A DNA stretch of 64,000 nt, taken from the NCBI RefSeq assembly GCF_000617845.2, contig NZ_DF820425.1, positions 2,593,725 to 2,657,724 of the forward strand, read 5' to 3'. The stretch comes from Bradyrhizobium sp. DOA9 (GTDB lineage: Bacteria > Pseudomonadota > Alphaproteobacteria > Rhizobiales > Xanthobacteraceae). The notes beneath the pieces were generated by a model that was not told the DNA's origin, did no database searches, and was given only the letters and a program-made list of their open reading frames with translations. This document shows positions 34,201 through 42,257 of the stretch, one piece after another (position 1 is the stretch's first letter; each line of letters starts with the position of its first letter). The position numbers were made by a program, and so were the translations under genes.

Positions 34201-34820
34201 CTCGTGATGTTTCCGCCCTCGGATTGATTGAGCGGGTCCTTGCCTATCACCACGATCTGGGTGGAGTTCGGATCGCCGAAGGTCATGAAGAGATTGCTGC
34301 CGGACGGTGCTCCGGCGAAGCCGAAATTGATCACTTCGCTGACCGCGACCTTGAGATGGCTGCCCAGGTCGAGGGAGTCATCGGGGTTGGTTCCATCCGG
34401 ATGCTCCAGCGCCTCGTACTGGACGCTCCAGATCTTGGCGCCGGTCGCGGTCTGCTCGAGATAGACCGCGAAGACGATCACATTCGCAGCCGTCTTGCCG
34501 ACCACGATGTTGTCGTTGGTGGGATCCGCGAAAAGAAAGACCTCCTCGCCGTCATTGGTGAAGAGACCGCTGGTGTCACCGTCGAGCGCGCCGCCTGTCG
34601 AATCGGTGAAGGCGAGGTTGCCGATGGCGCCCGTGACGCCGCTGATGGTGATGACGTCGCCGCTGCTGACCGCGTGGTTGATCTCCGTCCCCGGAGCGCC
34701 CAGTGCGGCCAGCCGAGTTGAAAACTCGCTCGGGAGCGTCGTGTTGGTATCGTCATTCTGCAGGCCAGTGGTTTCGTCGAGGATAACGGTCGTGCCGGTA
34801 AGAGTGACTGAAAGTGCCAT
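31296..34820 (-). CDS. Large repetitive type I-secreted surface protein (DUF5801/T1SS-143-like)
   Basis: A 1174-residue acidic Gly/Thr/Asp-rich protein. Order: N-terminal DUF5801-like segment to about 160; module M1 (about 164-394, GAPSGSNLFMTFGD ... NNTFDIGGFSL); two DUF5801-type units of 188 residues (about 412-600 and 600-788, HDETAG, GVDSGLDTTGG, VAQYASLKHP, VTVTDGDGD); a linker; M2 (about 901-1130), nearly identical to M1; and a tail ending FSVKIDGNHDGVINV. No signal peptide and no GGxGxDxxx calcium nonapeptides are seen. Neighbouring exporter and HlyD genes make type I export through a C-terminal signal likely. Start 34820 (MALSVTL) parallels the MALNISG start of the next gene; ATG 34829 is possible. 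Confidence 0.87.
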   Translation of the reverse strand: MALSVTLTGTTVILDETTGLQNDDTNTTLPSEFSTRLAALGAPGTEINHAVSSGDVITISGVTGAIGNLAFTDSTGGALDGDTSGLFTNDGEEVFLFADPTNDNIVVGKTAANVIVFAVYLEQTATGAKIWSVQYEALEHPDGTNPDDSLDLGSHLKVAVSEVINFGFAGAPSGSNLFMTFGDPNSTQIVVIGKDPLNQSEGGNITSKDVLNISQAGSTTSFGVNGNQINPGEGAYITYVTGANTNFLVPNLDQNEADVEANIDFQNVFNATSASFTVNQTNPGIGPVTVKISAFNTAVETGVNFVDGLTNDTHVAITSFSLTDFFVKSGNKSFTPAATIDANGDLIITGLSTGDKVQWTTSGTHDRVLIENISATDGITGNDNNTFDIGGFSLSSANASSTVVGTAIHFEDDGPTAAIVQGAPTVAHDETAGNQGDADDTTAAGVVALFAGVANVSGDLSPTGYAQDATAVVSATGSSYGTDSVGGTTVFSLAVSAAGVDSGLDTTGGTSIFLFKEGNLVVGRIGGDTGAAAFAVAINSSTGVVSVAQYASLKHPTGGASHDEAISITDGALLAVVTVTDGDGDKATSSTGIGDAVQFQDDGPTAGIVQTAATVAHDETAGVDTDADDTTAAGVVALFAGVANKSTDLSPTGYAQDASPVVSSTGSSLGADQEGGTIAFSLAVSSAGVDSGLDTTGGTSIFLFKEGSLVVGRIGGAAGAAAFAVAIDSTTGVVSVAQYASLKHPNPANTDEAISITDSALLAVVTVTDGDGDTAASSTGIGDAVQFQDDAPTIGPIADGQVDFAALATVTKTLNAVVGADDPATYSITSSPASLTILDGTVSQTTLLRDLSNSNTVATYYKDVDGSGTHTAGDIDFFKLTVSGGNYTFDVLQNPPPAEISFSFAGAPSGSNLFMTFGDPTSTQIVVIGHDPLNQSQGGNITTKDVLNISQAGSTTSFGVNGNQINPGEGAYITYVTGTNTNFLVPNLDQNEADVEANIDFQNVFNATSASFTVNQTNPGVGPVTVKISAFNTAAEPGVNFVDGLTNDTHIAITSYSLTDFVVKTGNTQFTPTASIDADGNLIITGLSTGDKVQWTTSGTTHDRVLIENISATDGITGNDNNTFDIGGFSLIQSQPAPDEKLDFTVQIADADGDTASSTFSVKIDGNHDGVINV
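31431..32118 (-). repeat. Long direct repeat M, copy 2 (in the repeat-protein gene)
   Basis: About 688 bases nearly identical to 33642-34325, with small in-frame indels such as TSGTTHDRV against TSGTHDRV. Encodes module M2. Confidence 0.9.
32454..33581 (-). repeat. Two tandem 564-base units (DUF5801-type)
   Basis: Units 32454-33017 and 33018-33581 start with the same GTCCTGGAACTGCACGGCAT and keep an exact 564-base (188-codon) period; the next unit boundary is at 33582. Confidence 0.9.
33642..34325 (-). repeat. Long direct repeat M, copy 1 (in the repeat-protein gene)
   Basis: About 684 bases matching 31431-32118 in the same orientation; encodes module M1. The two copies flank the tandem 564-base units. 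Confidence 0.9.
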
Positions 34821-34861
34821 GATATCCATCCTCCAAAATGACTATGCGTGAGGTATGCACT

Positions 34862-35152
34862 TCAGAAATTCCACGCGCAGGATCGTCGGCGATCCACCGC
34901 GTTTGCCGTGGAAGCCGTGCCTGAGATGTCGGTGACCAGCGAGAGCGTGGCTCCGCTGGCAAAACCGACGATCATGTCGTCGCGTTCTGCGTATTGCGGA
35001 AAGCCCGTGTCGGGGCTGGTGTTGAGGCCGTTGAGAAAGGCGAGCAGCGTTGCATCGGCCGAGAGCGCTACGACCTCGTTATCGGTGCTGCCGGTTGAAG
35101 GTACGCGGAATTCCTCGTCGATGACGAGGTTGCCGGAAATATTGAGAGCCAT
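34862..35152 (-). CDS. Small hypothetical protein preceding the repeat protein
   Basis: A 96-residue protein (MALNISGNLVIDEEFRVPST...) with GGAGG five bases before its ATG at 35152. Composition resembles the repeat protein (Thr/Ser/Gly/Asp-rich, VVALSADATLLAFLNGL, DMIVGFASGATLSLVTDISG), but the end (VDRRRSCAWNF) is basic and unlike a type I signal. It could be a truncated paralogue or a small partner of the large protein. Forty-one bases separate it from the next gene, so they should share a transcript. No known family recognised. Confidence 0.65.
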   Translation of the reverse strand: MALNISGNLVIDEEFRVPSTGSTDNEVVALSADATLLAFLNGLNTSPDTGFPQYAERDDMIVGFASGATLSLVTDISGTASTANAVDRRRSCAWNF

Positions 35153-35827
35153 CGATTCCTCCAAGGATAGATGGATCGAAATTCTTCCAAAGAATTTCCC
35201 ATCGCCTGGAGGAGGCGCACGCATCACGCAACCAAACAGAAATTCATCGTCTCTCTTCAGACGAGAGATCGAGTTTGCAACGCAGTCGGAAGCGCGCACC
35301 GCCTCGAGCGGCGATCACACCTTGCAGATTGGATATTTCCTGAAGCAAGCAGCGGATTCAAACATGACCGCCTCCTCAAACAACAACTGAACTTACTCTG
35401 AAGCCCTCTCAATCAATCAGGGCCAACTCAGTTCAAGTGCCTCTAGGTTCGCAATTTGAATGCTTGTCGAGTATGCAATCTTGAAGAAGGTAAAAACGTA
35501 GACCCGTCGTTAACGTTTGTAAATAGCATTGCAATGTCGCCTGCTCACGACGCCGGCGTCGCGGCGCTTCTGATGATGGTCAGGTCCAACTCCCCCGACG
35601 CCGAGCCGACACTACTCGAACGCGCTTCGTTGGATTGGCACACGCATAGAAAGTCAGCTAGTAAGCGTTCATCTGCTTCGCTGTCGGGCGTGCGCCCGAG
35701 CTGTCGTACCCGCGCGCAGCGGGCTCGTGAATGCGTGTCCCGGGATCGTCTGTCCCTATCGCTGGGGACAGACGCCGGTGCCGGATTTCGCTAGCTTGGA
35801 GCAAACGCAAATCCAGGGGAGGTCGCC
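35153..35827. other. Long intergenic region between the secretion locus and the P450 gene
   Basis: About 675 bases, AT-richer than average between 35160 and 35560. It must hold the promoter of the leftward secretion operon and that of the P450 gene. Apart from the possible 16-codon frame at 35315-35365, no gene or clear repeat was seen. Confidence 0.5.
35315..35365 (-). CDS. Possible 16-residue leader peptide
   Basis: ATG at 35365-35363 is preceded, five bases away, by a strong GAGGAGG site (35371-35377). It reads MFESAACFRKYPICKV and stops with TGA at 35317-35315, upstream of the 96-residue protein and repeat-protein genes. The strong ribosome site before such a short frame suggests a regulatory leader peptide or chance. 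Unverified. Confidence 0.25.
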   Translation of the reverse strand: MFESAACFRKYPICKV

Positions 35828-36994
35828 TTGAGCACGGCGCCGCGCATCGACATCGACCCGGCCGCCTTCTGGGCCGATCCCTATCCGATGCTCGCGAAGA
35901 TGCGGAAAGAGGCGCCGATCTCGTTCGTGCCGCAGCTCGGTTCGACCCTGCTGACGAACCGTGACGACATCTCGATCTCGGAGAAGCAGATCGACGTGTT
36001 CTCCTCGCACCAGCCTGCCGGCCTGATGAACCGGCTGATGGGCCACAACATGATGCGCAAGGACGGCGAGGCGCATCTCGTCGAACGCCGCGCGATGTTT
36101 CCGACGATCTCGCCGAGGACAGTCAAGGCGCACTGGACCGCCCAGTTCCAGGCCCATGCGGACCTCATCATCGCTTCGCTCGAGCCGGGCCGGATCGATC
36201 TCATGCGCGATTTCGCACTGCCGTTCTCCGGCGAATGCCTGAAGTCGATCACCGGCCTCACCAATATCGGCTTCCAGGACATGGATGCGTGGTCGCAGGG
36301 CATGATCGAGGGCATCGCCAATTATGCCGGCGACCCCGCGGTCGAGGCGCGCTGCCATGCGGCAACCGCGGGCATCGACGCCGCGATTGACGACATCCTG
36401 CCAGTGATGCGCAAGAACCCGGACCAAAGCATTCTCGGCGTGCTCCTCGCTTCGGGCATGGCCATGGAGAGCATACGCGCGAATGTAAAACTCGCGATAT
36501 CGGGCGGCCAGAACGAGCCGCGCAAGGCGATCGCCGGCACGGTCTGGGCGCTGCTGACCCATCCCGAGCAGCTCGATCTGGTCCTGCGCGGCGAGGTGTC
36601 ATGGCTGCAGGCCTTCGAGGAATATGCCCGCTGGATCTCGCCGATCGGCATGTCGCCGCGCCGCATCGCCAAGCCGTGGACCATCCGCGACGTGTCGTTC
36701 GAGACGGACGAACGCGTGTTCCTGATGTTCGGCTCCGCCAACCGCGACGAGGCGCATTTCGAGCGCGCCGCTCAGTTCGATGTGCGTCGCGACACCTCCA
36801 AGAGTGTCGCCTTCGGCGCCGGCCCGCATTTCTGCGCCGGCGCCTTCGCCTCGCGCGCCATGATCGCCGACGTCGCGCTGCCGACCTTGTTCGCGCGCGC
36901 TTCGCGCATCGAGCTCGCCGAGGACGAGGAGGTGCGGATCGGCGGCTGGGCCTTCCGCGGGCTGCAGAATCTGCCGGTGAGATGGCGACGATAG
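35828..36994 (+). CDS. Cytochrome P450
   Basis: A 388-residue soluble bacterial P450 (haem-thiolate monooxygenase). The haem-binding loop FGAGPHFCAGAFASR with its Cys ligand is present near residue 335, along with an EEYARW-type helix K region and RRIAKPWTIRDVSF. The I-helix reads AISGGQNEPRKAIAG instead of the common AGxDT, so the usual acid-Thr pair for proton delivery is missing, as in a subset of bacterial P450s. TTG start at 35828 follows AGGGGAGG. No ferredoxin or reductase gene is adjacent. Substrate unknown. Confidence 0.92.
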   Translation: MSTAPRIDIDPAAFWADPYPMLAKMRKEAPISFVPQLGSTLLTNRDDISISEKQIDVFSSHQPAGLMNRLMGHNMMRKDGEAHLVERRAMFPTISPRTVKAHWTAQFQAHADLIIASLEPGRIDLMRDFALPFSGECLKSITGLTNIGFQDMDAWSQGMIEGIANYAGDPAVEARCHAATAGIDAAIDDILPVMRKNPDQSILGVLLASGMAMESIRANVKLAISGGQNEPRKAIAGTVWALLTHPEQLDLVLRGEVSWLQAFEEYARWISPIGMSPRRIAKPWTIRDVSFETDERVFLMFGSANRDEAHFERAAQFDVRRDTSKSVAFGAGPHFCAGAFASRAMIADVALPTLFARASRIELAEDEEVRIGGWAFRGLQNLPVRWRR

Positions 36995-37364
36995 GCCGGT
37001 AAGGGCCTCTGACCCGAGCGCTGCGATGGTGCCATTCTGCCCCTGTTTTGCCCGACGAGTCAAATTCACTTCGGATAATACGTAAGTCACTGTTTTCGCG
37101 AGCCCCGGCTACTGTGCATGGGGTTGTTTTTCGACTTTCCATTTTCCGGTGGTCCGGGCTCGCCCCAATCTGCGGATCGCTCACATTCGCGTGCAGAAAA
37201 ATTCCATCCTCATTCGCTGCGCCGCTCGAAAGATTAATCACGCGCGCAGCATGCATCGCAGTGCTGGCATCGCTATTTTCCCTGACGTCTCGACACGTCC
37301 GACATCGCGCCCCATCATTCCGCAAATGCGAACGATGACGGCCGCGCGCGGCCCGGAGTGTCAA
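36995..37364. other. Intergenic region upstream of the sulfonate operon
   Basis: About 370 bases holding the presumed ssu promoter. An open frame continuous with ssuA reaches back to 37149, but the residues lack signal-peptide character. No confident operator was identified. Confidence 0.5.
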
Positions 37365-38315
37365 ATGCAGCGTCGAGATTTTCTCAAACTGTCGGTTGGA
37401 ACTGCGGCCGCCGCTGCGTTCGCATCGCCTGCGATCGCGCAAGGCGCGGTGAAGGAAATTCGTGTCGGCTATCAGAAGACCGGCGTGCTGGTCATCACGC
37501 GGCAGCAGGCTGCGCTGGAAAAACATTTCGCAGCCTCAGGTATCGAGGTGAAGTGGATCGAGTTCTCCTCGGGGCCGCCGATGATGGAGGCGATGAATGT
37601 CGGCAGCGTCGATTTCGGCGCGGTCGGCGATTCCCCGCCGGTGTTTGCCCAGGCTGCGGGTGCGGCGATCGTCTACGCCGCCGGCCAGCCCATCACCAAC
37701 GGCCAGGGCATCCTCGTCCCGAAGGATTCGCCGATCCGCGACATCGCCGACCTCAAGGGCAAGCGCATCGGCTTCACCAAGGGCTCCAGCGCCCACAACG
37801 TCGTGGTGCAGACGCTGGAGAAGGCCGGCCTCACTTATGCCGACATCACGCCGGTCTATTTGACGCCGCCGGACGCCGGCCCCGCCTTCGCCAATGGCAG
37901 CATCGAGGCCTGGGCGATCTGGGATCCTTACTTTGCGATCGGCGAGACCAAGCAGAACGGCCGCATCCTGATCAATGCGCGCGAGGTCACCAAGACCAAT
38001 TCCTTCTACATCGCCAACCGCGAGTTCGCGAAGAACCATGGCACCATCCTGCAGCAGATCGTCGAGGTGACGACCGCGGCCGGCAAATGGGCCGAGCAGC
38101 ACCGCGACGAGGTCGCCAGATCGCTCGCCGCGATCACCGGCGTCCCGCTCGATATCCAGACCGTCGCCGCCAACCGCGCGAACTTCGTGGTCGGCCCGGT
38201 CACCGACGAGATCGTCGCGACCCAGCAGGGCGTTGCCGACCGCTTCTACAAGCTCGGCCTGATCCCGAAGCCGATTCAAATCCGCGACATCGTCTGGCGC
38301 AACCCGGCAGCCTGA
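37365..38315 (+). CDS. ssuA: Alkanesulfonate ABC transporter, substrate-binding protein
   Basis: Periplasmic receptor for aliphatic sulfonates. The 316-residue precursor begins with an export signal with a twin-Arg (MQRRDFLKLSVGTAAAAAFA, cleavage near SPAIAQ). The mature protein shows the SsuA/TauA family pattern: IRVGYQKTGVLVITRQQAALEKHF, IEFSSGPPMMEAMNVGSVDFGAVGDSPPVFAQAAG, LVPKDSPIRDIADLKGKRIGFTKGSSAHN and AWAIWDPYFAIGE. GGAG at 37354-37357 precedes the ATG by seven bases. First gene of the ssu operon. Confidence 0.95.
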   Translation: MQRRDFLKLSVGTAAAAAFASPAIAQGAVKEIRVGYQKTGVLVITRQQAALEKHFAASGIEVKWIEFSSGPPMMEAMNVGSVDFGAVGDSPPVFAQAAGAAIVYAAGQPITNGQGILVPKDSPIRDIADLKGKRIGFTKGSSAHNVVVQTLEKAGLTYADITPVYLTPPDAGPAFANGSIEAWAIWDPYFAIGETKQNGRILINAREVTKTNSFYIANREFAKNHGTILQQIVEVTTAAGKWAEQHRDEVARSLAAITGVPLDIQTVAANRANFVVGPVTDEIVATQQGVADRFYKLGLIPKPIQIRDIVWRNPAA

Positions 38316-38353
38316 CCGTGCCGACCGATCTTCCCATCCACAAAGGTCTGAAC

Positions 38354-38440
38354 ATGAAGCGCATCGCTCAACGCGTGATCGCAGCCATCGTGCTGTCGAT
38401 CGGCATCGTCGCGGCCGCCGTCGGCACGACTTACGGCTAG
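38354..38440 (+). CDS. Small membrane peptide between ssuA and ssuD
   Basis: A 28-codon frame, MKRIAQRVIAAIVLSIGIVA then AAVGTTYG, with one hydrophobic helix and a basic start. It lies 38 bases after ssuA and ten before ssuD in the same direction. AAAGGT stands eight to thirteen bases upstream. Not a known Ssu component; expression is unproven. Confidence 0.45.
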   Translation: MKRIAQRVIAAIVLSIGIVAAAVGTTYG

Positions 38441-38449
38441 GGGCAATCC

Positions 38450-39613
38450 ATGAGCCAATCCAACGCCAACATCCTCTGGTTCCTGCCGACCCACGGTGAC
38501 GGCCGCTATCTCGGCACCGGCATCGGCGGGCGCGAGGTCAACTTCAACTATCTGCGCCAGATCGCGCAGGCCGCCGATCAGCTCGGCTATTTCGGCGTGC
38601 TGCTGCCGACCGGGCGGTCCTGCGAGGATTCCTGGATCGTCGCGTCCTCAGTCGCGCCGTTCACCGAGCGGCTGCGCTATCTCGTGGCGGTCCGCCCGGG
38701 CCTGCAATCGCCCAGCGTCGCCGCGCGCATGACGGCAACGCTCGATCGCATCAGCAATGGCCGGCTGCTCGTCAACGTCGTCACCGGCGGCGATCCCGTG
38801 GAGAACAAGGGCGACGGCGTCTTTCTCGGCCACGACGAGCGCTACGAGGTCACCCGTGAGTTCCTGAACGTCTACAGCGACCTGCTCGCCGGCAAGACGG
38901 TGAATGTCGAGGGCAAGCACATCCATGTCGAGGGCGGCAAGCTGCTGTTTCCCCCCGTGCAGTCGCCGCGCCCGCCGCTCTATTTCGGCGGCTCCTCGGA
39001 TGCCGGCATCGACGTCGCGGTCGACACCGTCGACAAATATCTCACTTGGGGCGAGCCGCCGGCGCAGGTCGCCGAAAAGATCGCGAAGGTGAGGGAGATC
39101 GCTGCGGCGCGCGGTCGAAAGCTCTCCTTCGGCATCCGCCTGCACGTGATTGTCCGCAAGACCAATGAAGAAGCCTGGCGCGATGCGAACGAGCTGATCA
39201 GGCATGTCAGCGACGACACCATCGCGCTGGCCCAGAAGAACTTCGCCCGCATGGACTCGGTCGGCCAGCAGCGCATGGCGCAGCTCCATGGCGGCAAGCG
39301 TGACAAGCTCGAGATCGCGCCGAACCTGTGGGCCGGCGTCGGCCTCGTGCGCGGCGGCGCCGGCACCGCTCTGGTCGGCGACGCCCAGACCGTCGCGGCC
39401 CGCATCAAGGAGTATCAGGATCTCGGCATCGATACCTTCATCATGTCCGGCTACCCGCACCTGGAGGAAGCCTATCGCTTCGCCGAGCTGGTGTTCCCGC
39501 TGCTCGCGCTGGAGCAGCCGAGCAACGTGACCAAGCTGCATTTCAACGGCGGTCCGTTCGGCGAGACCGTCGGCAGCGATGTCCGTCCGCAGCATCGGGT
39601 GTCGCAGTCATGA
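38450..39613 (+). CDS. ssuD: FMNH2-dependent alkanesulfonate monooxygenase
   Basis: Cleaves alkanesulfonates to the aldehyde and sulfite using reduced FMN and O2. The 387-residue TIM-barrel protein has the SsuD hallmarks [14 protein letters not shown] at the N-terminus, [15 protein letters not shown] (with the conserved active-site Cys), [35 protein letters not shown] and the mobile loop region. It is distinct from, though in the same superfamily as, the protein at 19784. Its stop overlaps the ssuC start (ATGA). Confidence 0.97.
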   Translation: MSQSNANILWFLPTHGDGRYLGTGIGGREVNFNYLRQIAQAADQLGYFGVLLPTGRSCEDSWIVASSVAPFTERLRYLVAVRPGLQSPSVAARMTATLDRISNGRLLVNVVTGGDPVENKGDGVFLGHDERYEVTREFLNVYSDLLAGKTVNVEGKHIHVEGGKLLFPPVQSPRPPLYFGGSSDAGIDVAVDTVDKYLTWGEPPAQVAEKIAKVREIAAARGRKLSFGIRLHVIVRKTNEEAWRDANELIRHVSDDTIALAQKNFARMDSVGQQRMAQLHGGKRDKLEIAPNLWAGVGLVRGGAGTALVGDAQTVAARIKEYQDLGIDTFIMSGYPHLEEAYRFAELVFPLLALEQPSNVTKLHFNGGPFGETVGSDVRPQHRVSQS

Positions 39614-40416
39614 GCCTGATCGACAGCATCTCGCTTCCGCGCAGCTTCCGCCTGCCGCGCGTCGACGGCCTGATCCAGTGGATCGTGCCGCTCGCCATCA
39701 TCGCGATCTGGCAGCTCGCGAGCGTCACCGGCTTCGTGCCGACCCGCGTGCTGCCGGCGCCGAGCGACGTCGTGCTCGCGGGCTGGAAGCTGCTGCTCTC
39801 CGGCGAGCTCGTCCGCAATATCTGGGTGTCGTTCTGGCGCGCCTCGATCGGCTTTCTGATCGGCGGCAGCATCGGCTTCGCGTTCGGGCTTGCCAACGGC
39901 CTGTCGCAGCTTTCGGCGAGGCTCACCGACACCACGCTGCAGATGGTGCGCAACGTGCCGCATCTGGCGCTGATCCCGCTCGTCATCCTCTGGTTCGGCA
40001 TCGACGAGAGCGCCAAGCTGTTTCTGGTGGCGCTCGGGGTGTTCTTCCCGATCTACCTCAACACGCTGCACGGCATCCGCACCGTCGATCCGCAGCTGAT
40101 CGAGATGGGCCGCATCTACGGCATGACCGATGGCGAGCTGTTCCGCCGCGTGATCTTCCCGGGCGCGCTGCCCTCGATCTTCGTCGGCATCCGCTTCGCG
40201 CTCGGCATCATGTGGCTGACGCTGATCGTCGCCGAGACCATCGCGGCCTCTTCCGGCCTCGGCTACATGGCGATGCAGGCGCGCGAGTTCATGCTGATCG
40301 ACGTCGTCGTGCTCTCGATCCTGATCTACGCCCTGCTCGGCAAGCTCGCCGACAGCGCCTCCCGCCTGCTGGAGCGTCTGACGCTCTCATGGCACCCCGC
40401 CTTCCAGAAACGTTGA
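39610..40416 (+). CDS. ssuC: Alkanesulfonate ABC transporter, permease
   Basis: A 268-residue inner-membrane permease of the SsuC/TauC type. Membrane helices are visible at [40 protein letters not shown] and elsewhere; the EAA motif region reads [31 protein letters not shown]. The start at 39610 lies in an ATGA overlap with ssuD, so the open frame running back to 39328 is ignored. Operates with SsuA and SsuB. Confidence 0.96.
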   Translation: MSLIDSISLPRSFRLPRVDGLIQWIVPLAIIAIWQLASVTGFVPTRVLPAPSDVVLAGWKLLLSGELVRNIWVSFWRASIGFLIGGSIGFAFGLANGLSQLSARLTDTTLQMVRNVPHLALIPLVILWFGIDESAKLFLVALGVFFPIYLNTLHGIRTVDPQLIEMGRIYGMTDGELFRRVIFPGALPSIFVGIRFALGIMWLTLIVAETIAASSGLGYMAMQAREFMLIDVVVLSILIYALLGKLADSASRLLERLTLSWHPAFQKR

Positions 40417-40436
40417 GCAAGGATACTGGGCCTCAC

Positions 40437-41273
40437 ATGCAGACAGCGCTTCGTACCTCCCTTCCCGAGACCGAGCTCGCCAGCCGCGCCAATTTCGCCC
40501 CACATGCCCGCGTGGTGCGCGAGGATGGTCCGGTGCAGACCAACGGACTGCCGCTCAGCATCCGGGGCTTGCGCAAATCCTTCGGCGACAACGAGGTGCT
40601 GCGCAGCATCGACCTGCATATCCCTGCCGGCCAGTTCGTTGCGATCGTCGGCAAAAGCGGTTGCGGCAAGAGCACGCTGCTGAGGCTGATCGCCGGCCTG
40701 GACAAGATCGACGCCGGCAGCATCAGCTTCGGGCAGGATATTCAGCCCGAGGACATCCGCGTGATGTTCCAGGAGCCGCGGCTGTTGCCCTGGGCCCGCG
40801 TGCTCGCCAATGTCGAGGTCGGGCTCGGCCGCGATCGTGCCTCGACCGATGCGCATGCCCGCGCCGAGAAGGCGTTGATCGAGGTCGGCCTCGCCGACAA
40901 GCGCGACCAATGGCCTTCGGTTCTGTCAGGGGGCCAGAAGCAGCGCGTCGCGCTCGGCCGTGCGCTGGTCTCCCGCCCGCGCGTGCTCGCCTTCGACGAG
41001 CCGCTCGGCGCGCTGGATGCGCTGACCCGCATCTCGATGCAGCGCCTGCTGGAGCGGGTCTGGCGCGACCAGGGCTTCACCGCGATCCTGGTGACCCACG
41101 ACGTTGCCGAGGCGGTCGCGCTGGCCGACCGTGTGCTTGTCATCGAGGAAGGCCGCATCGCCCATGACGTTACGGTTAACGCCGCCCGGCCGCGCCAGCG
41201 CGGCTCGGCCGAGCTTGCCGGGCTGGAAGGCTCGATTCTGAGCCATCTTTTGTCGGCGGACGATCGTACCTAA
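40437..41273 (+). CDS. ssuB: Alkanesulfonate ABC transporter, ATP-binding protein
   Basis: A 278-residue ATPase energising sulfonate import. Walker A GKSGCGKS (residues 72-79), Q-loop [11 protein letters not shown], signature LSGGQKQR, Walker [14 protein letters not shown] and H-loop [12 protein letters not shown] are all present. The first 35 residues form an extra, poorly conserved extension. ATG 40437 is the first in frame after ssuC, 21 bases downstream. Order ssuA-(small)-D-C-B is typical of rhizobia. Confidence 0.96.
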   Translation: MQTALRTSLPETELASRANFAPHARVVREDGPVQTNGLPLSIRGLRKSFGDNEVLRSIDLHIPAGQFVAIVGKSGCGKSTLLRLIAGLDKIDAGSISFGQDIQPEDIRVMFQEPRLLPWARVLANVEVGLGRDRASTDAHARAEKALIEVGLADKRDQWPSVLSGGQKQRVALGRALVSRPRVLAFDEPLGALDALTRISMQRLLERVWRDQGFTAILVTHDVAEAVALADRVLVIEEGRIAHDVTVNAARPRQRGSAELAGLEGSILSHLLSADDRT

Positions 41274-41304
41274 ATAGAGGGAACCCCATTTCGGGGACCA
41301 TGCC

Positions 41305-41886
41305 ATGAATGTAGTGCCCCGCGATCTCATGACCGAAATCCCCGTCTCGTCCGCCGATTTCCGCGGCGCCATGCGCCACCTCACCGGCGGCGTCAGCGTC
41401 ATCACCGTCGGGAGGGGCAAGGACATCACCGGCATGACCGTGACCTCGGTGACCTCGCTGTCGGTCGAGCCGCCGACGCTGCTGGTCAGCATCAACCGCG
41501 ATGCCTCCTCGTTTCCGCTGATCCGGCGCCACGGCGCCTTCGGCGTGAACATCCTCAATGCCGACCAGCTCGAGGTCGCCGAGCGCTTTGCCGGCAAGGG
41601 CGGGCTGAAGGGCGCGGATCGCTTCGCAGGCAGCCAATGGGTGACGGCCACCTCGGGCGTTCCGCTCCTGGTCGGCGCGCTCTCGGCGTTCGACTGCGAG
41701 GTCGAGGAGATCGTGGAGCGGCATTCGCACGGTATCGTCATCGGTCGCGTCAGGAACATCAGGAGTTCGGCCCGCACCGCCGCGCTGGCCTATTGGCACG
41801 GCCAATATCTGGCGGTCGACGAGGACGAAGACGCGGCACGGCTCGCGGAGGTCAGCGTTCCCGGACGAAGCCGCCGCGGCATCTGA
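41305..41886 (+). CDS. FMN-binding flavin reductase domain protein (HpaC type), probable SsuD partner
   Basis: A 193-residue protein of the flavin-reductase-like split-barrel family: FRGAMRHLTGGVSVITVGRGKDITGMTVTSVTSLSVEPPTLLVSINRDASSFPLI, then FGVNILNADQLEVAERFAGKGGLKG, a clear family pattern. It would reduce FMN or FAD with NAD(P)H and supply SsuD. The classical partner, SsuE, is a flavodoxin-fold reductase; none is here, so this looks like a non-orthologous replacement. Thirty-one bases after ssuB, same direction. Confidence 0.9.
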   Translation: MNVVPRDLMTEIPVSSADFRGAMRHLTGGVSVITVGRGKDITGMTVTSVTSLSVEPPTLLVSINRDASSFPLIRRHGAFGVNILNADQLEVAERFAGKGGLKGADRFAGSQWVTATSGVPLLVGALSAFDCEVEEIVERHSHGIVIGRVRNIRSSARTAALAYWHGQYLAVDEDEDAARLAEVSVPGRSRRGI

Positions 41887-41981
41887 ACGCCCGTCCTGTC
41901 GGTGCAGAGGCTGGCCTTTTCCGCCGCATCGCTCTAGAAGCGGCCAGAGCTGTCCCGCCGGGACGGCAGCGGAGCGGAACG

Positions 41982-42137
41982 ATGAAGCGCGTTGCGACCT
42001 GGGCCTTCTACGCCATCGGTGCGCTCGCGATCGCCTATCTCGCGCTCTACGCCTACGCGATGTTCTCGGGATCTCCGATCGTGCCGGGCGATCCCATCCA
42101 CATCTTCCGCAAGCCGGATGCGCCGAGCTATTCGTGA
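41982..42137 (+). CDS. Small single-pass membrane protein
   Basis: A 51-residue peptide: MKRVATWAFYAIGALAIAYL, ALYAYAMFSG, then a Pro-rich end SPIVPGDPIHIFRKPDAPSYS. A basic N-terminus and one hydrophobic helix predict an inner-membrane anchor with a periplasmic tail. CGGAGCGGAAC lies immediately upstream of the ATG. The gene follows the flavin reductase by 95 bases and may be read with the ssu genes. Function unknown. Confidence 0.6.
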   Translation: MKRVATWAFYAIGALAIAYLALYAYAMFSGSPIVPGDPIHIFRKPDAPSYS

Positions 42138-42150
42138 GGCGCGGGAGGTC

Positions 42151-42246
42151 TCGTAGGGTGGGCAAAGGCGCACTTGCGCCGTGCCCACCATCTCTCCAAG
42201 ACAGCAACAGGATTGGTGGGCACGCTTCGCTTTGCCCACCCTACGA
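42151..42246. repeat. Palindromic repeat, family C
   Basis: TCGTAGGGTGGGCAAAGGCG at the left is mirrored by CGCTTTGCCCACCCTACGA at the right, with inner GTGCCCACC/GGTGGGCAC arms. It lies between convergent genes. Only one copy is in the window. Confidence 0.85.
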
Positions 42247-42257
42247 TTTCTCCGAAC

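Noticed and set aside
31296-34820. RTX toxin or adhesin with calcium nonapeptides
   Set aside because: No GGxGxDxxx repeats are present, although the type I exporter context is real.
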